Part shown: positions 17,087 through 25,994 of the stretch, piece after piece
Layout: each line of letters starts with the position of its first letter
Position numbering within the stretch: position 1 is the first letter of the stretch
DNA from: Desulfosporosinus metallidurans
Lineage (GTDB): Bacteria > Bacillota > Desulfitobacteriia > Desulfitobacteriales > Desulfitobacteriaceae
Assembly (NCBI RefSeq): GCF_001936615.1
Contig: NZ_MLBF01000010.1
Span: forward strand, 1-64,000
Direction: 5' to 3'
Length of the DNA: 64,000 nt
Translations under genes and position numbers: made by a program
The notes under the pieces: model-generated
Databases searched by the model: none
Seen by the model: the letters and a program-made list of their open reading frames with translations, nothing else
What the model was told of the DNA's origin: nothing

Positions 17087-18499
17087 TTATTTTGCTTTAA
17101 GATACTGGTTGATTCCCTCTGCAGCCTTTTTACCAGCTCCCATGGCCAAAATAACCGTAGCAGCACCAGTGACGATATCTCCGCCTGCAAAAACACCAGG
17201 CTTAGAAGTCATTAACGTTTCAGCATCTGCGACAATATTACCCCGCTTGTTTAACTCCAAGCCAGGGGTAGACGTCGTTACAAGAGGATTCGGCCCTTGG
17301 CCAATCGCTACGACTACCGTGTCCATCGGAATTTCGAATTCGGACCCTTTAATAGCAACCGGAGCACGTCGTCCTGAAGCGTCCGGCTCTCCAAGTTCGT
17401 AACGCAAGCAGGTCAAGCTTTTTACCCAGCCACGCTCGTCTCCTTCGATAGAAACGGGATTTGTTAACAGACGGAATTGGATTCCCTCTTCTTCCGCATG
17501 CTCAAGCTCTTCTTTACGTGCTGGCATCTCATCACGAGAACGACGATAGATGATGTAAACATTTTCTGCACCCAAGCGGAAGGCAGTACGTGCGGAGTCC
17601 ATCGCGACATTCCCAGCACCTAACACAGCGACATTTTTTCCTACTTTTACAGGAGTCGCATAATCTGGGAACTTGTAACCCTTCATCAAATTTGTCCGGG
17701 TTAAGAACTCATTGGCAGAATAGACTCCATTTAAGTTCTCTCCAGGGATATCCATAAAGTAAGGAAGTCCAGCACCCGTACCAATAAACACCGCATCATA
17801 TCCATTTTCCATAAGTTCATCCACAGAGGTAATTTTTCCAACGACTTGGTTGGTAAGGATCTCAACCCCCATTTGTTTTAGGTTTTCGATTTCCGTTTGT
17901 ACAATTTCTTTCGGCAAACGGAACTGAGGAATTCCATACATCAGAACACCCCCTGCAACGTGCAAGGCCTCAAAAATAGTCACAGCATGTCCAGCTTTAG
18001 CCAGGTCACCTGCACACGCTAATCCAGAAGGTCCAGCGCCGATAATGGCCACACGTTTACCGCTCGGCTCTACTTTTTCCATCTCTGCCTTTTCAGATTT
18101 CATGCCAAAGTCCGCAGCAAAACGCTCTAAGCGACCAATCGCCACAGATTCTCCTTTAATTCCCAAAATACATTTGCTTTCACATTGAGATTCTTGGGGG
18201 CAAACGCGCCCACACACCGCGGGTAAGGAATTCTTAACTTTCAAAACCTTAGCCGCTTCCTGGAAATCCCCCTCAGCAATTTGTTTGATGAAATCTGGGA
18301 TCAGCACTTCCACAGGGCAGCCAGTACGGCACAATGGTTTTTTACATTGTAAACAACGCTTTGCTTCTTCTATGGCCGTTTCTTGTGAGTAGCCCAGAGC
18401 GACTTCTTCAAAGTTATGTGCTCTAACCTGAGGATCCTGGCAAGGCATTTCATGACGAGGGATTTTTACTTTTTTTGTACTTTCAACGTTCTCTGCCAT
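17087..18499 (-). CDS. nfnB: NADPH-dependent oxidoreductase, NfnB/GltA (glutamate synthase small subunit-like)
   Basis: Partner of NfnA in the cytoplasmic complex that couples NADH, NADPH and ferredoxin by electron bifurcation; the same family includes SudA and GltA. The 470-residue protein has two N-terminal [4Fe-4S] cysteine groups (CLQCKKPLCRTGCP near 49 and CGRVCPQESQCESKC near 95). Next is an FAD dinucleotide fold (IIGAGPSGLACAGDLAKAG) and an NADPH fold (VLGAGNVAMDSARTAFRLG), then GGDIVTGAATVILAMGAGK. The ATG overlaps the stop of the upstream partner by one base (TAATG). Adjacency to an NfnA-like subunit supports Nfn/Sud over true glutamate synthase, which would need a large GltB subunit not seen here. 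Confidence 0.88.
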   Translation of the reverse strand: MAENVESTKKVKIPRHEMPCQDPQVRAHNFEEVALGYSQETAIEEAKRCLQCKKPLCRTGCPVEVLIPDFIKQIAEGDFQEAAKVLKVKNSLPAVCGRVCPQESQCESKCILGIKGESVAIGRLERFAADFGMKSEKAEMEKVEPSGKRVAIIGAGPSGLACAGDLAKAGHAVTIFEALHVAGGVLMYGIPQFRLPKEIVQTEIENLKQMGVEILTNQVVGKITSVDELMENGYDAVFIGTGAGLPYFMDIPGENLNGVYSANEFLTRTNLMKGYKFPDYATPVKVGKNVAVLGAGNVAMDSARTAFRLGAENVYIIYRRSRDEMPARKEELEHAEEEGIQFRLLTNPVSIEGDERGWVKSLTCLRYELGEPDASGRRAPVAIKGSEFEIPMDTVVVAIGQGPNPLVTTSTPGLELNKRGNIVADAETLMTSKPGVFAGGDIVTGAATVILAMGAGKKAAEGINQYLKAK

Positions 18500-19341
18500 T
18501 AGTGATGCCCTCCTTCATGGTCACATTCCAGACGAGCCTTGGCTCGGTTTTCTTCATCCTTATAAAAAGCAAGACGCTTCATGGCTAAATCAAAATCAAC
18601 CAAATGCCCATCAAACTCTGGTCCATCCACACAAGCAAATTTAGTTTCATTGCCCACACTGATCCGGCAAGCACCACACATTCCTGTCCCGTCCACCATA
18701 ATTGGATTCATGCTGACGATCGTTTTAAGACCCAAAGGACGGGTATAATCCACAACTGCTTTCATCATAACCATAGGACCAATCGCCCAAATCGCCTCTA
18801 CTTTATGACCCTGAGCTAGGACCTGAGCCAACCCATCTGTCACAAACCCTTTAACGCCTAAGCTTCCATCGTTTGTGGCAATCACAACTTCGTTACTCAC
18901 GGAACGCATTTCTTCTTCCAAAATCAGAAGGTCCGCACTCCTTGAACCCAAGACGGAAATCACATGGTTCCCCGCTTCTTTTAATGCCCGTGCGATTGGA
19001 TGAATAGGAGCAATACCTAAGCCCCCACCAATGCACACAACAGTACCATAATTCTCAATTTCAGACGCAACACCCAACGGTCCCACAAAATCTTGGAATT
19101 CATCCCCTTCATTCATGCCCGTGATGATGGCTGAAGAATACCCCACATCTTGTACAACAATCGTGATAGTGCCCTTTTCTCGATCAAAGTCCATGACAGT
19201 AAGCGGAATTCGCTCACCCAACTCATCCACACGAACAATCACAAATTGGCCTGGCTCCACTTTCGCGGCCACAGCCGGTGCATCAACTTCCAGCAAGGCA
19301 ATGCCCTGTGCCAGCAGTCTTTTTTTAACGACGCGGTACAT
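18499..19341 (-). CDS. nfnA: ferredoxin-NADP+ reductase subunit alpha, NfnA/SudB-like
   Basis: FAD- and [2Fe-2S]-binding subunit of the NADH-dependent ferredoxin:NADP+ oxidoreductase. Of 280 residues, about 1-95 form a flavin-binding barrel (RIPLTVMDFDREKG) and about 100-210 the NAD-binding domain (CIGGGLGIAPIHPIARALKEAG). The C-terminus carries the iron-sulfur cysteines DGTGMCGACRISVG and ACVDGPEFDGH. ATG 19341 has GAGGAGGAG upstream; an ATG at 19356 is in frame but less well placed. It is directly coupled to nfnB. In anaerobes this complex supplies NADPH, for example to FolD-linked one-carbon metabolism encoded just downstream. Confidence 0.9.
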   Translation of the reverse strand: MYRVVKKRLLAQGIALLEVDAPAVAAKVEPGQFVIVRVDELGERIPLTVMDFDREKGTITIVVQDVGYSSAIITGMNEGDEFQDFVGPLGVASEIENYGTVVCIGGGLGIAPIHPIARALKEAGNHVISVLGSRSADLLILEEEMRSVSNEVVIATNDGSLGVKGFVTDGLAQVLAQGHKVEAIWAIGPMVMMKAVVDYTRPLGLKTIVSMNPIMVDGTGMCGACRISVGNETKFACVDGPEFDGHLVDFDLAMKRLAFYKDEENRAKARLECDHEGGHH

Positions 19342-19479
19342 TTGACTCCTCCTCAATGTCTAAGAAAATTTTCCTCATGTACTTAATTATTCGAGATCTT
19401 TATTCGTTTTTCCTTCAAGAAGTGCCTTATAATCAAAAAAATTAGAAGATTGGATCTTAGAATAATTGAATCGTCAACA

Positions 19480-19941
19480 TCAGGTACTACCCAGAGGTTT
19501 AGACGAGTTAGCTTCCGTATCAAGTGAGTCGCCAATGGACTTCTGATCAACGACTCGGTCAAGAATTCCATTGACGAACTTTGCAGATTCCTCTCCTCCA
19601 AAACGCTTTGCTAATTCGATGGCTTCATTGAGACTCACACGACCTGGAATATCTGGACGGAACAGAATCTCATACGTAGCCAAACGCATTACATTGCGGT
19701 CCACATTCGCCATGCGGCTAATGGTCCAATCCTGAGCTAGTGAAGCAATCAATTGATCAATTTCACCCTGATGGGTTATCGTACCATCGACTAATTCTTG
19801 GGCAAAACCCCTACTGGCTTCGGGGACTTGAAATTCTACAGCCCAACGTTGAACTTCCTCCGCAGTAATCAGCGGTTCTTTCGTCAGGTCCCTTTGAAAA
19901 AGGACTTGTAATGCTGTTTCACGGGCTAATCTTCGACTCAA
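19480..19941 (-). CDS. nusB: transcription antitermination factor NusB
   Basis: Helical RNA-binding factor that joins NusE (S10) on boxA of rRNA operons. The 153-residue protein starts SRRLARETALQVLFQRDL and has the typical C-terminal RVSLNEAIELAKRFGGEESAKFVNGILD. The start is TTG at 19941, with GGAGG 7 nt upstream and no alternative. It ends the asp23-amaP-DUF2273-nusB unit, an order also seen in B. subtilis as yqhY-nusB. Confidence 0.96.
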   Translation of the reverse strand: MSRRLARETALQVLFQRDLTKEPLITAEEVQRWAVEFQVPEASRGFAQELVDGTITHQGEIDQLIASLAQDWTISRMANVDRNVMRLATYEILFRPDIPGRVSLNEAIELAKRFGGEESAKFVNGILDRVVDQKSIGDSLDTEANSSKPLGST

Positions 19942-19952
19942 GGGAATTCCTC

Positions 19953-20201
19953 CTAGAACTTATTAAAATTTCTTTCTAACCAAGTTGTAATATCTTGATG
20001 ATCATCTTGGCGTTTTCCTAAGACAAATCCTAAAACAGCAAATAAGGCTAATACCAACGTGCGCCAAAAGCCCAGAGTGACCATCAGCAAACCCAGCAAA
20101 AACCCTATGGCTGTTCCGATGAGTTTACCCGGGTGATTGTCCATAGCCCAAACTAAAAAGTATGAACTTTTCTCTCCAATTTTTAACCAGAATCCACTCA
20201 T
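19953..20201 (-). CDS. DUF2273 small membrane protein
   Basis: The 82-residue protein has two hydrophobic segments at about 26-45 and 47-63 (LIGTAIGFLLGLLMVTLGFW, LVLALFAVLGFVLG) and a charged tail. DUF2273 genes usually accompany amaP and asp23 in Firmicutes. The start overlaps the amaP stop by 4 bp. The function is not known; a membrane role with the Asp23 envelope-stress proteins is inferred from the neighbourhood. Confidence 0.85.
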   Translation of the reverse strand: MSGFWLKIGEKSSYFLVWAMDNHPGKLIGTAIGFLLGLLMVTLGFWRTLVLALFAVLGFVLGKRQDDHQDITTWLERNFNKF

Positions 20202-20713
20202 CGGACGCGTGCCGAACGGGTCTTCTCTAGACGACGCACGAGCACTTTCACCTCTGTCACTATAATTCCTGTATAAAGTTCGACATCCTGTTTAACTTTT
20301 GCTAGTAATTCTTCAGACGTCTTTGGGATCAGAACTCCTTGCTCAAATTGGCAAGCGACCATAATCTGAAGTCCAGTTTCACGCTCTCGAAGGCTTGATT
20401 GAACCTCTAAAACGCCCGGCAACGCAGTTGCGCTACGAGCAATAATCTCCCTCAAGGCATCTTGAGAAATTCGAACCTCTCCTCCTTTGGAAGACGTTCG
20501 GAAGGAACGATCCGCATTTTCGCGCGGTCGAACAAACAAAAGCAAACCCAGTAATAACAAAAGGCCCGCCACAACCGTGCTTTCCCAAGGGTTCGCTTTT
20601 AACCACTCCAGCCCTTGAACAAGCAAAATATAAGGAAGCACCCATCCTGTGGCCATGGCCAATATCCAAAGGGCTCCAAGAATCAGAAGGAGTCCTAAAA
20701 CATAGGCAAACAT
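20198..20713 (-). CDS. amaP: alkaline shock response membrane anchor protein AmaP
   Basis: Membrane anchor that localises Asp23-type proteins to the cell envelope. Two N-terminal membrane segments (about 5-32 and 43-62) are followed by a soluble domain, about 75-165, that itself resembles an Asp23 fold (EVRISQDALREIIARSATALPGVLEVQS). Length 171 is usual. It follows the asp23 gene with a G/C-rich hairpin between them and overlaps the DUF2273 gene. Confidence 0.88.
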   Translation of the reverse strand: MFAYVLGLLLILGALWILAMATGWVLPYILLVQGLEWLKANPWESTVVAGLLLLLGLLLFVRPRENADRSFRTSSKGGEVRISQDALREIIARSATALPGVLEVQSSLRERETGLQIMVACQFEQGVLIPKTSEELLAKVKQDVELYTGIIVTEVKVLVRRLEKTRSARVR

Positions 20714-20735
20714 TTGTTGTCCCCTCTTTCAGAAG

Positions 20736-20760
20736 CCCCCCCTGGTATTTCCAGGGGGGG
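20736..20760 (-). promoter_or_regulatory. perfect G/C hairpin between asp23 and amaP
   Basis: A 10-bp perfect stem ccccccctgg/ccaggggggg with a 5-nt loop sits between the asp23 stop and the amaP start, with no T run. It probably stabilises or processes the asp23 part of the message, or partly attenuates downstream genes. Confidence 0.6.
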
Positions 20761-20766
20761 CCGACA

Positions 20767-21162
20767 CTACTTCAGACGGAAGTCTTCTTCTTTGGTTTCC
20801 GGTAACGCTTTAAAATTTACCCCTTGTACATGGACATTGGCCTCCACGACTTTAAGTCCTGTCATACTTTCAATGGCCTCTTTTACCGATTCTTGTACGT
20901 TTAAGGCAACGTCAGGAATCGCCACACCATACTCTACAACAATAAAGAGGTCTACGGCAACCTCATGTTCGCCGACTTCAACCTTTACCCCTTTGGATAG
21001 GTTTTTATTTCTCCCTAACATGTGGGCAAGGTCTCCTACAAGACCCCCGCTCATACCGACTACACCCTCAACCTCAGAAGCAGCTAATCCTGCAATGACT
21101 TCCACAACTTCATCAGCAATCCGTATAGAACCGAGGGAATTATCCGTTCCCAAGCTTTCCAC
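20767..21162 (-). CDS. Asp23/Gls24 family envelope stress response protein
   Basis: Small cytoplasmic protein that forms membrane-associated clusters through AmaP. Of 131 residues, the core GSIRIADEVVEVIAGLAASEVEGV and VEVGEHEVAVDLFIVVEYG are typical of the family (YqhY in B. subtilis, between accC and nusB as here). I place the start at GTG 21162, with GGGAGGTG just upstream. An in-frame ATG at 21210 would add 16 residues, but that stretch is heptamer repeat sequence. Confidence 0.9.
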   Translation of the reverse strand: MESLGTDNSLGSIRIADEVVEVIAGLAASEVEGVVGMSGGLVGDLAHMLGRNKNLSKGVKVEVGEHEVAVDLFIVVEYGVAIPDVALNVQESVKEAIESMTGLKVVEANVHVQGVNFKALPETKEEDFRLK

Positions 21163-21181
21163 GTCTTCACCTCCCACTAAG

Positions 21182-21209
21182 TCGAAGTTCGCACATCCTA
21201 CTTCGCACA
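21182..21209. repeat. heptamer repeat island, four units
   Basis: Plus-strand units tcgaagt, tcgcaca, tcctact, tcgcaca run in exact 7-bp phase. The island lies in the predicted leader of the asp23 message, just before its ribosome site. Confidence 0.75.
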
Positions 21210-21222
21210 TTTAGCCCTAGAT

Positions 21223-21278
21223 AATTCAACAAAACTTCAGATGGAGTTTACGATCCACCTGAAGTAAGTTTACTATAT
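21223..21278 (-). repeat. intergenic hairpin element, copy B
   Basis: Arms AATTCAACAAA and AAGTTTACTATAT enclose a stem ACTTCAGaTGGA/TCCAcCTGAAGT (lower case unpaired). It lies inside the transcribed leader of asp23, downstream of the promoter at 21295-21323. Confidence 0.75.
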
Positions 21279-21294
21279 CCAATATTATGTTGCT

Positions 21295-21323
21295 ATTATA
21301 ACAAATCAAGGCAGTTCTGGCAA
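21295..21323 (-). promoter_or_regulatory. sigma-A promoter of the asp23-nusB unit
   Basis: The minus strand shows TTGCCA, 17 nt, TATAAT. Transcription would start near 21288, just after accC, giving a leader of about 125 nt that contains hairpin copy B and a heptamer island. Confidence 0.7.
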
Positions 21324-21345
21324 AGACAATCTAATTATGATGGTT

Positions 21346-22692
21346 CTATTCCCCTAAAATACGGCGCTGAATAAAATTCGTATATACTTCCCCACGGCGG
21401 TAGAAAGCATTATCCAGCACTTTTAACTGAAACGGGATCGTTGTAGCTATCCCGTCAATTACAAACTCTTCAAGGGCTCGTTTCATTCGGGCAATGGCCT
21501 CCTGCCTAGTTGCACCCCAGACGATCAATTTCCCAACCATTGAGTCATAATAGCGTGAAACTGTATACCCTTGGTATACCGCGCTATCAACCCGAACTCC
21601 TGGCCCGCCTGGAACATGATAGATGTTGATCATTCCCGGTGAAGGCATAAAGTTTTTATCCGGATCTTCCGCGTTGATTCGGCATTCGATTGCCCAGCCT
21701 CGGATTTGAATATCTCCTTGAGTAAATCCCAAAGGTTCCCCAGACGCTAAACGGATTTGTTCTTTGACTAAGTCAAGTCCTGTCACCAACTCGGTTACCG
21801 GATGCTCAACCTGTATCCTAGTGTTCATTTCTATAAAATAGAAGTTTCCGTGCCGATCTAGTAAAAATTCGATCGTTCCAGCATTTGAATAATTAGCAGA
21901 TTTAGCCGCTTTGACGGCAATAGCACCCATCTCCGCCCTTAATTTCGGATTTAAGGCACTTGAAGGCGCTTCTTCGAGAAGTTTTTGATGACGACGCTGT
22001 AACGAACAATCCCGTTCACCCAGATGGACTACATTGCCATACTTATCTCCCAAGATCTGAAACTCTATGTGTCTAGGTTCTTCAACATATTTCTCGAGGT
22101 AAACGTCCGAGTTGCCAAAGGCAGCCTGTGCTTCGTTTTGAGCAGCTTGAATCGCTTTGCTTAATTCTTTAGAATTTTGGGCAACCCGCATTCCTTTGCC
22201 CCCGCCACCAGCAGATGCTTTAATCAAAACCGGATACCCTATGTCTTCAGCAATTGTTGCGGCCAATTCTTCATCTTTTATGATTTCCTTCGATCCAGGC
22301 ACTACAGGAACGCCAGCCTCAATCATGGTTTTACGTGCTTTAGCTTTATCTCCCATTGTTTCGATAGCCTCGGGCGATGGTCCGATAAACGTTATACCGC
22401 ACGACTCACAGATCTCTGCAAAGCGAGCATTTTCAGATAAAAAACCATATCCGGGATGAATAGCATCAACACCCGTTAATTCAGCGGCACTAATTATGTT
22501 CGGGATATTAAGATAACTCTTAGCACTGGCCACTGGTCCAATACATACTGCTTCGTCCGCAGCTTTTACATGCATCGCTTCGCGATCACCCTCAGAAAAA
22601 ACAGCGACAGTCTCAATATCCAGTTCACGGCATGCCCGAATGACGCGCAACGCGATTTCGCCACGATTTGCGATCAGTATTTTCTTAAACAT
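21346..22692 (-). CDS. accC: biotin carboxylase (AccC / pyruvate carboxylase subunit A)
   Basis: Carboxylates biotin on the BCCP with ATP and bicarbonate. The 448-residue protein is full length: [20 protein letters not shown] at the N-terminus, the glycine loop [32 protein letters not shown], and the active-site [16 protein letters not shown]. It follows by 11 bp a gene for a carboxyltransferase-BCCP fusion, so its direct partner is likely that protein, forming a two-subunit pyruvate carboxylase. It may also serve acetyl-CoA carboxylase. Confidence 0.94.
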   Translation of the reverse strand: MFKKILIANRGEIALRVIRACRELDIETVAVFSEGDREAMHVKAADEAVCIGPVASAKSYLNIPNIISAAELTGVDAIHPGYGFLSENARFAEICESCGITFIGPSPEAIETMGDKAKARKTMIEAGVPVVPGSKEIIKDEELAATIAEDIGYPVLIKASAGGGGKGMRVAQNSKELSKAIQAAQNEAQAAFGNSDVYLEKYVEEPRHIEFQILGDKYGNVVHLGERDCSLQRRHQKLLEEAPSSALNPKLRAEMGAIAVKAAKSANYSNAGTIEFLLDRHGNFYFIEMNTRIQVEHPVTELVTGLDLVKEQIRLASGEPLGFTQGDIQIRGWAIECRINAEDPDKNFMPSPGMINIYHVPGGPGVRVDSAVYQGYTVSRYYDSMVGKLIVWGATRQEAIARMKRALEEFVIDGIATTIPFQLKVLDNAFYRRGEVYTNFIQRRILGE

Positions 22693-22703
22693 GCAATTTC
22701 TCC

Positions 22704-24602
22704 TTATTTTTCAATAACGAATAGCGGTTGGCCGTATTCAACAGGTTGCCCGTTTTCCACAAGAATTTGAATTATCTTACCCTCTACTTCTGATTCAATT
22801 TCATTCATTAATTTCATGGCCTCAACGATGCAAACGGGCTGACCCACTTTGACCATTTGTCCAACTTCTACATAAGGAGCTGCCTCCGGCGACTGGGCGT
22901 TATAAAACGTTCCTACCATCGGAGCAGTAATGATCTCTGTATTCGCCCCTACAATGGGTTCAGCTACTTTACCTACAGTCATTTCCACACTGGGCGCGGC
23001 TTGAACAGGAGGTTCTGCAGCAACTCGCGCAGCGGCCGTTACTGGAACGCTCGTAACCGAACTTGGGCCTTTGCGGATAGCTATTTTTACCCCATCGCTT
23101 TCAAGATTCAATTCACTAATTTCAGTTTCATCTATGATTTTTATTAATTCCTTGATTTCTTGTAAATTCAATTTAGAATCCTCCTTAGACCACAATGTAG
23201 TCTGTGTTGTCTTAACTTCCTTTGTTTCCTTAGTTGGCTTGGCTTCCTTCGTTTCCTCACGTGTTATAGCGCCCCGTTGTCTCTCCTCAAAAAACTTCTT
23301 GGCAACTTGAGGAAACATCGCATAACTGATGACATCTTCTGGGGAACGAGCTAATCCTACACATTCTCGTTCAGCCTTAGCTAAACCGGGTTCCAGTTTA
23401 TCTGCAGGACGAACGGTCAGCGGTTCTTCATCCCCAATAATTTTCTTTTGGATTTCAAGGTCTACAGGAGCTGGAGGACGGCCATATAAACCACGCACAT
23501 AGGCCTTGACTTCACCAGGTATTAATTTATATCTTGCCCCGCTAAGAACATTTAATACAGCTTGTGTCCCGACGATTTGACTCGTAGGAGTAACCAGCGG
23601 TGGATAACCTAATTCCGCCCGGACCTTCGGAATCTCCTCCAGCACCTCATGAATACGTTCCAGTGCCCCTTGTTCTTCTAGTTGAGAGACAAGATTGGAA
23701 ATCATCCCCCCAGGAACCTGATGTTCAAAGACTCTCATATCTGTAATACGAGTTACCCCGCGGTCAAAGCCGCGGCTTTTACGCAATGCTTCAAAATACT
23801 TGGCGATATGGAACAAATGACGAAGATTCAAGCCCGTATCATAATCAGTTTCTTGGAACGCCCGGACGACTGTTTCGACAGGAGGTTGACTTGCACCAAA
23901 TGCCAAGGGAACACTGGCAGTATCGATGACATCTACACCTGCTTCGGCTGCCTTTAGGTATGCCCCTACGGCCATTCCGCCAATATAATGACTATGCAAA
24001 TGAATCATGATTCCTAACTCTTTTTTCAACAAAGAAACTAATTCGTAAGCCTTGAACGGGGTAAGCAAGCCGGCCATATCTTTAATACAGATAGAATCAG
24101 CACCAAGTTCGGCTAATGACGTAGCTGTTTCTAAATAGTGTTTGGTCGTATGAACCGGGCTCATGGTATAAACAACCGATGCCTGAACATGTGCTCCTGC
24201 TTTTTTGGCGGCATCCATTGGAACCACCATGTTTCTGACATCGTTTAGAGCATCAAAAATGCGAATTATATCGATCCCATTTTTTACACTCAGTGATACA
24301 AATTCTCGCACTACATCATCTGGGTAGTGTTGATACCCAACTAAAGATTGTGCTCTTAGCAACATTTGCAGTGGGGTTTTTTTTACATGACGTTTGATTT
24401 GCCGCAACCGCTCCCAAGGATCCTCACCCAAGAAGCGCAAACAAACATCAAAGGTGGCTCCTCCCCATACTTCCATTGAGAAAAATCCTGCCTCATCCAT
24501 CTCTGCTAGGATCGGCAGCATATCTTCGGTTCGCATCCTAGTGGCCCAAAGGCTTTGGTGAGCGTCCCTCAAAGTAGTATCCGTAATTTTAACTGGTTTC
24601 AC
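22704..24602 (-). CDS. pyruvate/oxaloacetate carboxyltransferase fused to a biotin carboxyl carrier protein
   Basis: Transfers carboxyl between biotin and pyruvate (pyruvate carboxylase subunit B or oxaloacetate decarboxylase alpha). Residues about 1-300 form the HMGL-like barrel with [10 protein letters not shown], the candidate carbamylated lysine in [11 protein letters not shown], and the metal-binding HLHSH. About 300-450 is the conserved PYC/OADA domain. A Lys/Glu/Thr-rich linker follows. From about 485 the protein resembles AccB, not the usual OadA tail: [20 protein letters not shown], a Pro/Ala-rich linker, and a biotinyl domain with EAMKLMNE (biotin Lys near 597). No sodium pump subunits are present, so anaplerotic pyruvate carboxylation with AccC is the likely role. 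It occupies the place of accB in Bacillus. Confidence 0.9.
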   Translation of the reverse strand: MKPVKITDTTLRDAHQSLWATRMRTEDMLPILAEMDEAGFFSMEVWGGATFDVCLRFLGEDPWERLRQIKRHVKKTPLQMLLRAQSLVGYQHYPDDVVREFVSLSVKNGIDIIRIFDALNDVRNMVVPMDAAKKAGAHVQASVVYTMSPVHTTKHYLETATSLAELGADSICIKDMAGLLTPFKAYELVSLLKKELGIMIHLHSHYIGGMAVGAYLKAAEAGVDVIDTASVPLAFGASQPPVETVVRAFQETDYDTGLNLRHLFHIAKYFEALRKSRGFDRGVTRITDMRVFEHQVPGGMISNLVSQLEEQGALERIHEVLEEIPKVRAELGYPPLVTPTSQIVGTQAVLNVLSGARYKLIPGEVKAYVRGLYGRPPAPVDLEIQKKIIGDEEPLTVRPADKLEPGLAKAERECVGLARSPEDVISYAMFPQVAKKFFEERQRGAITREETKEAKPTKETKEVKTTQTTLWSKEDSKLNLQEIKELIKIIDETEISELNLESDGVKIAIRKGPSSVTSVPVTAAARVAAEPPVQAAPSVEMTVGKVAEPIVGANTEIITAPMVGTFYNAQSPEAAPYVEVGQMVKVGQPVCIVEAMKLMNEIESEVEGKIIQILVENGQPVEYGQPLFVIEK

Positions 24603-24704
24603 TGCCGTTACCCCTCTCTGTATTCTCCCCCATCTTCGGAAATTCCTTTAATGGTGATTTTTTTCATCAATCTTCTACTCTGGGAAGACAACTGGTTACC
24701 CGTG

Positions 24705-24748
24705 TAAAACATATGTTTTATTATATGGGGCTGGGATTCCTTTTTCAA
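24705..24748 (-). promoter_or_regulatory. sigma-A promoter with overlapping palindrome, carboxyltransferase-accC operon
   Basis: The minus strand shows TTGAAA, 17 nt, TATAAT, about 100 bp upstream of the carboxyltransferase gene. Overlapping the downstream edge of the -10 is a perfect 16-bp palindrome, TAAAACATATGTTTTA (24705-24720), covering the likely start site. This is a likely operator; the protein that binds it is unknown. Confidence 0.65.
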
Positions 24749-24788
24749 CGAAATGACCCTAAGTATACTGTATTTCAGGCAAATTAAT

Positions 24789-24821
24789 AAGCTGTCGCAT
24801 TGATTCTGTGCAACAGCTTTA
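24789..24821 (-). terminator. terminator after the CheY-like gene
   Basis: An 11-bp stem (AAGCTGTTGCA with TGCGACAGCTT on the minus strand, one G-U) and a 9-nt loop lie about 25 bp after the stop. The following T content is modest. Confidence 0.5.
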
Positions 24822-24846
24822 CTCTCACTCATTTGATGCAATTTGC

Positions 24847-25206
24847 TTAAATCAGATACTTACTAACGGTCTCCAGAAGTTCATCTGGTCGAAAAGGTTT
24901 GGCTATAAAGTCGACAGCCCCCCGTTTTAAAGCTTCTAAAACCATACTCTCTTGGGCAATTGCACTACACATGATCACCTTAGCCATAGGGTCAATCGCC
25001 AAAATTTCTTCCAAAGCCGCTAACCCATCAAGTTCTGGCATTGTAATATCCATGAGCGTTATGTCAGGTTTCGATAATTTAAATTGTTCTACAGCCTGAC
25101 GACCGTTTTGCGCTTCCACAATGTTCGTATGACCTTTACGGGCTAGAATCTGACAAATCATTAGACGCATAAAGCTTGCATCATCGGCGATAAGAAATCT
25201 GCTCAT
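24847..25206 (-). CDS. CheY-like single-domain response regulator
   Basis: The 119-residue receiver domain stands alone without an output domain. It has the acidic pair (LIADDASFMR), phospho-acceptor Asp in LMDITMPELDG near residue 51, a CSA switch serine and the FIAKPF lysine. I place the start at ATG 25206; a GTG 15 bp upstream is in frame. It sits between spoIIIAH and the carboxyltransferase gene, where B. subtilis has no such gene. No kinase is nearby, so its partner is unknown. CheY-type control of motility, including pili, is possible but not shown. Confidence 0.88.
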   Translation of the reverse strand: MSRFLIADDASFMRLMICQILARKGHTNIVEAQNGRQAVEQFKLSKPDITLMDITMPELDGLAALEEILAIDPMAKVIMCSAIAQESMVLEALKRGAVDFIAKPFRPDELLETVSKYLI

Positions 25207-25397
25207 TCTCTGTGTCCTCACCCTCTTAAGCAGGACTTTGGTCCTATGTCATTGGTCCTATTTAGATTAATTCGCTCTAGGTACCTCATTTTCCTGCAAA
25301 TATTATAAAACTTTTTCAGGGGCAAAACTTATTTTTTATACCAGTCAGAAAGCATAGGTTTCGGGTGGCATCAGTGCAACTAAGGCGGTCGCATTCG

Positions 25398-25991
25398 CTA
25401 AGGCTTGGCGCCAGCCAAGTTTTCTTTTGCCGATATTGTAATCTTATCCAGTCGAACTTTTGTTACATGAACCACAATGTCTTGGATAATACTGACTTCA
25501 TTGGGTGTTAAACTCGGCGCGTAAACAATAACGGTGACGTTTTCCTGAAAGACATCTGCCACAGCATCTTGAAAGCCTTTAATCTTGAGGAGGTTTTCGA
25601 TTTCACCTTCTTTCTGTTGTTTTATGCTGAGTTCAAGCCATTTTTCTTGCGCTTGTTCTCTACTCTTGACCACTGTTGAGTTTAACAACTCCGAGAGCAT
25701 GGCTTTTGTCTCCTGACGAAACTGTTCTCTTTTCAGACGATAATTTACGAAATAGTTTTCCCCGGAAACATTCGGCTGGACAGTTTCAACTTCAACTTGA
25801 ATTGAAGGTCCTTCCACTGTTGCATTCACTGGTAAACTCGGTTGCCCTGTGAAATGAGTATGTGGTTCAGACTTCATCACCCATGACCCAAGAGCCCCAA
25901 GGATGAGCACTAAACTCACAAATCCTCCCACCCATATCCATTTGCGCCCGATAAACATAATTAATGGTCGCTCAATTCTTTTGTTGAACAT
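25398..25991 (-). CDS. spoIIIAH: stage III sporulation protein AH
   Basis: Mother-cell membrane protein that meets forespore SpoIIQ to form the channel across the two forespore membranes. The 197-residue protein has one N-terminal membrane segment (about 17-37, WIWVGGFVSLVLILGALGSW) and a C-terminal YscJ/FliF-like domain (about 85-190, QEKWLELSIKQQKEGEIENLLKIKG-like). It is the last gene of spoIIIAA-AH, 3 bp after spoIIIAG. A short inverted repeat (CTTGGC..GCCAAG) overlaps its last codons. Confidence 0.92.
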   Translation of the reverse strand: MFNKRIERPLIMFIGRKWIWVGGFVSLVLILGALGSWVMKSEPHTHFTGQPSLPVNATVEGPSIQVEVETVQPNVSGENYFVNYRLKREQFRQETKAMLSELLNSTVVKSREQAQEKWLELSIKQQKEGEIENLLKIKGFQDAVADVFQENVTVIVYAPSLTPNEVSIIQDIVVHVTKVRLDKITISAKENLAGAKP

Positions 25992-25994
25992 AGA

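Noticed and set aside
19383..19601. Minus-strand frame of 72 codons overlapping the end of nusB
   Set aside because: Out of frame with nusB over most of its length; no supporting motif.
20714..21214. Open frame of 166 codons on the plus strand
   Set aside because: Antisense to the asp23-type gene; Ser/Thr/Pro-rich, as expected of a shadow frame.
22704..24602. Sodium-pumping oxaloacetate decarboxylase
   Set aside because: No beta or gamma membrane subunits nearby; the partner gene is a biotin carboxylase, which fits pyruvate carboxylase.
24608..24841. Minus-strand frame of 77 codons between the CheY-like gene and the carboxyltransferase gene
   Set aside because: It runs through a terminator hairpin and the operon promoter and has no ribosome site or similarity.
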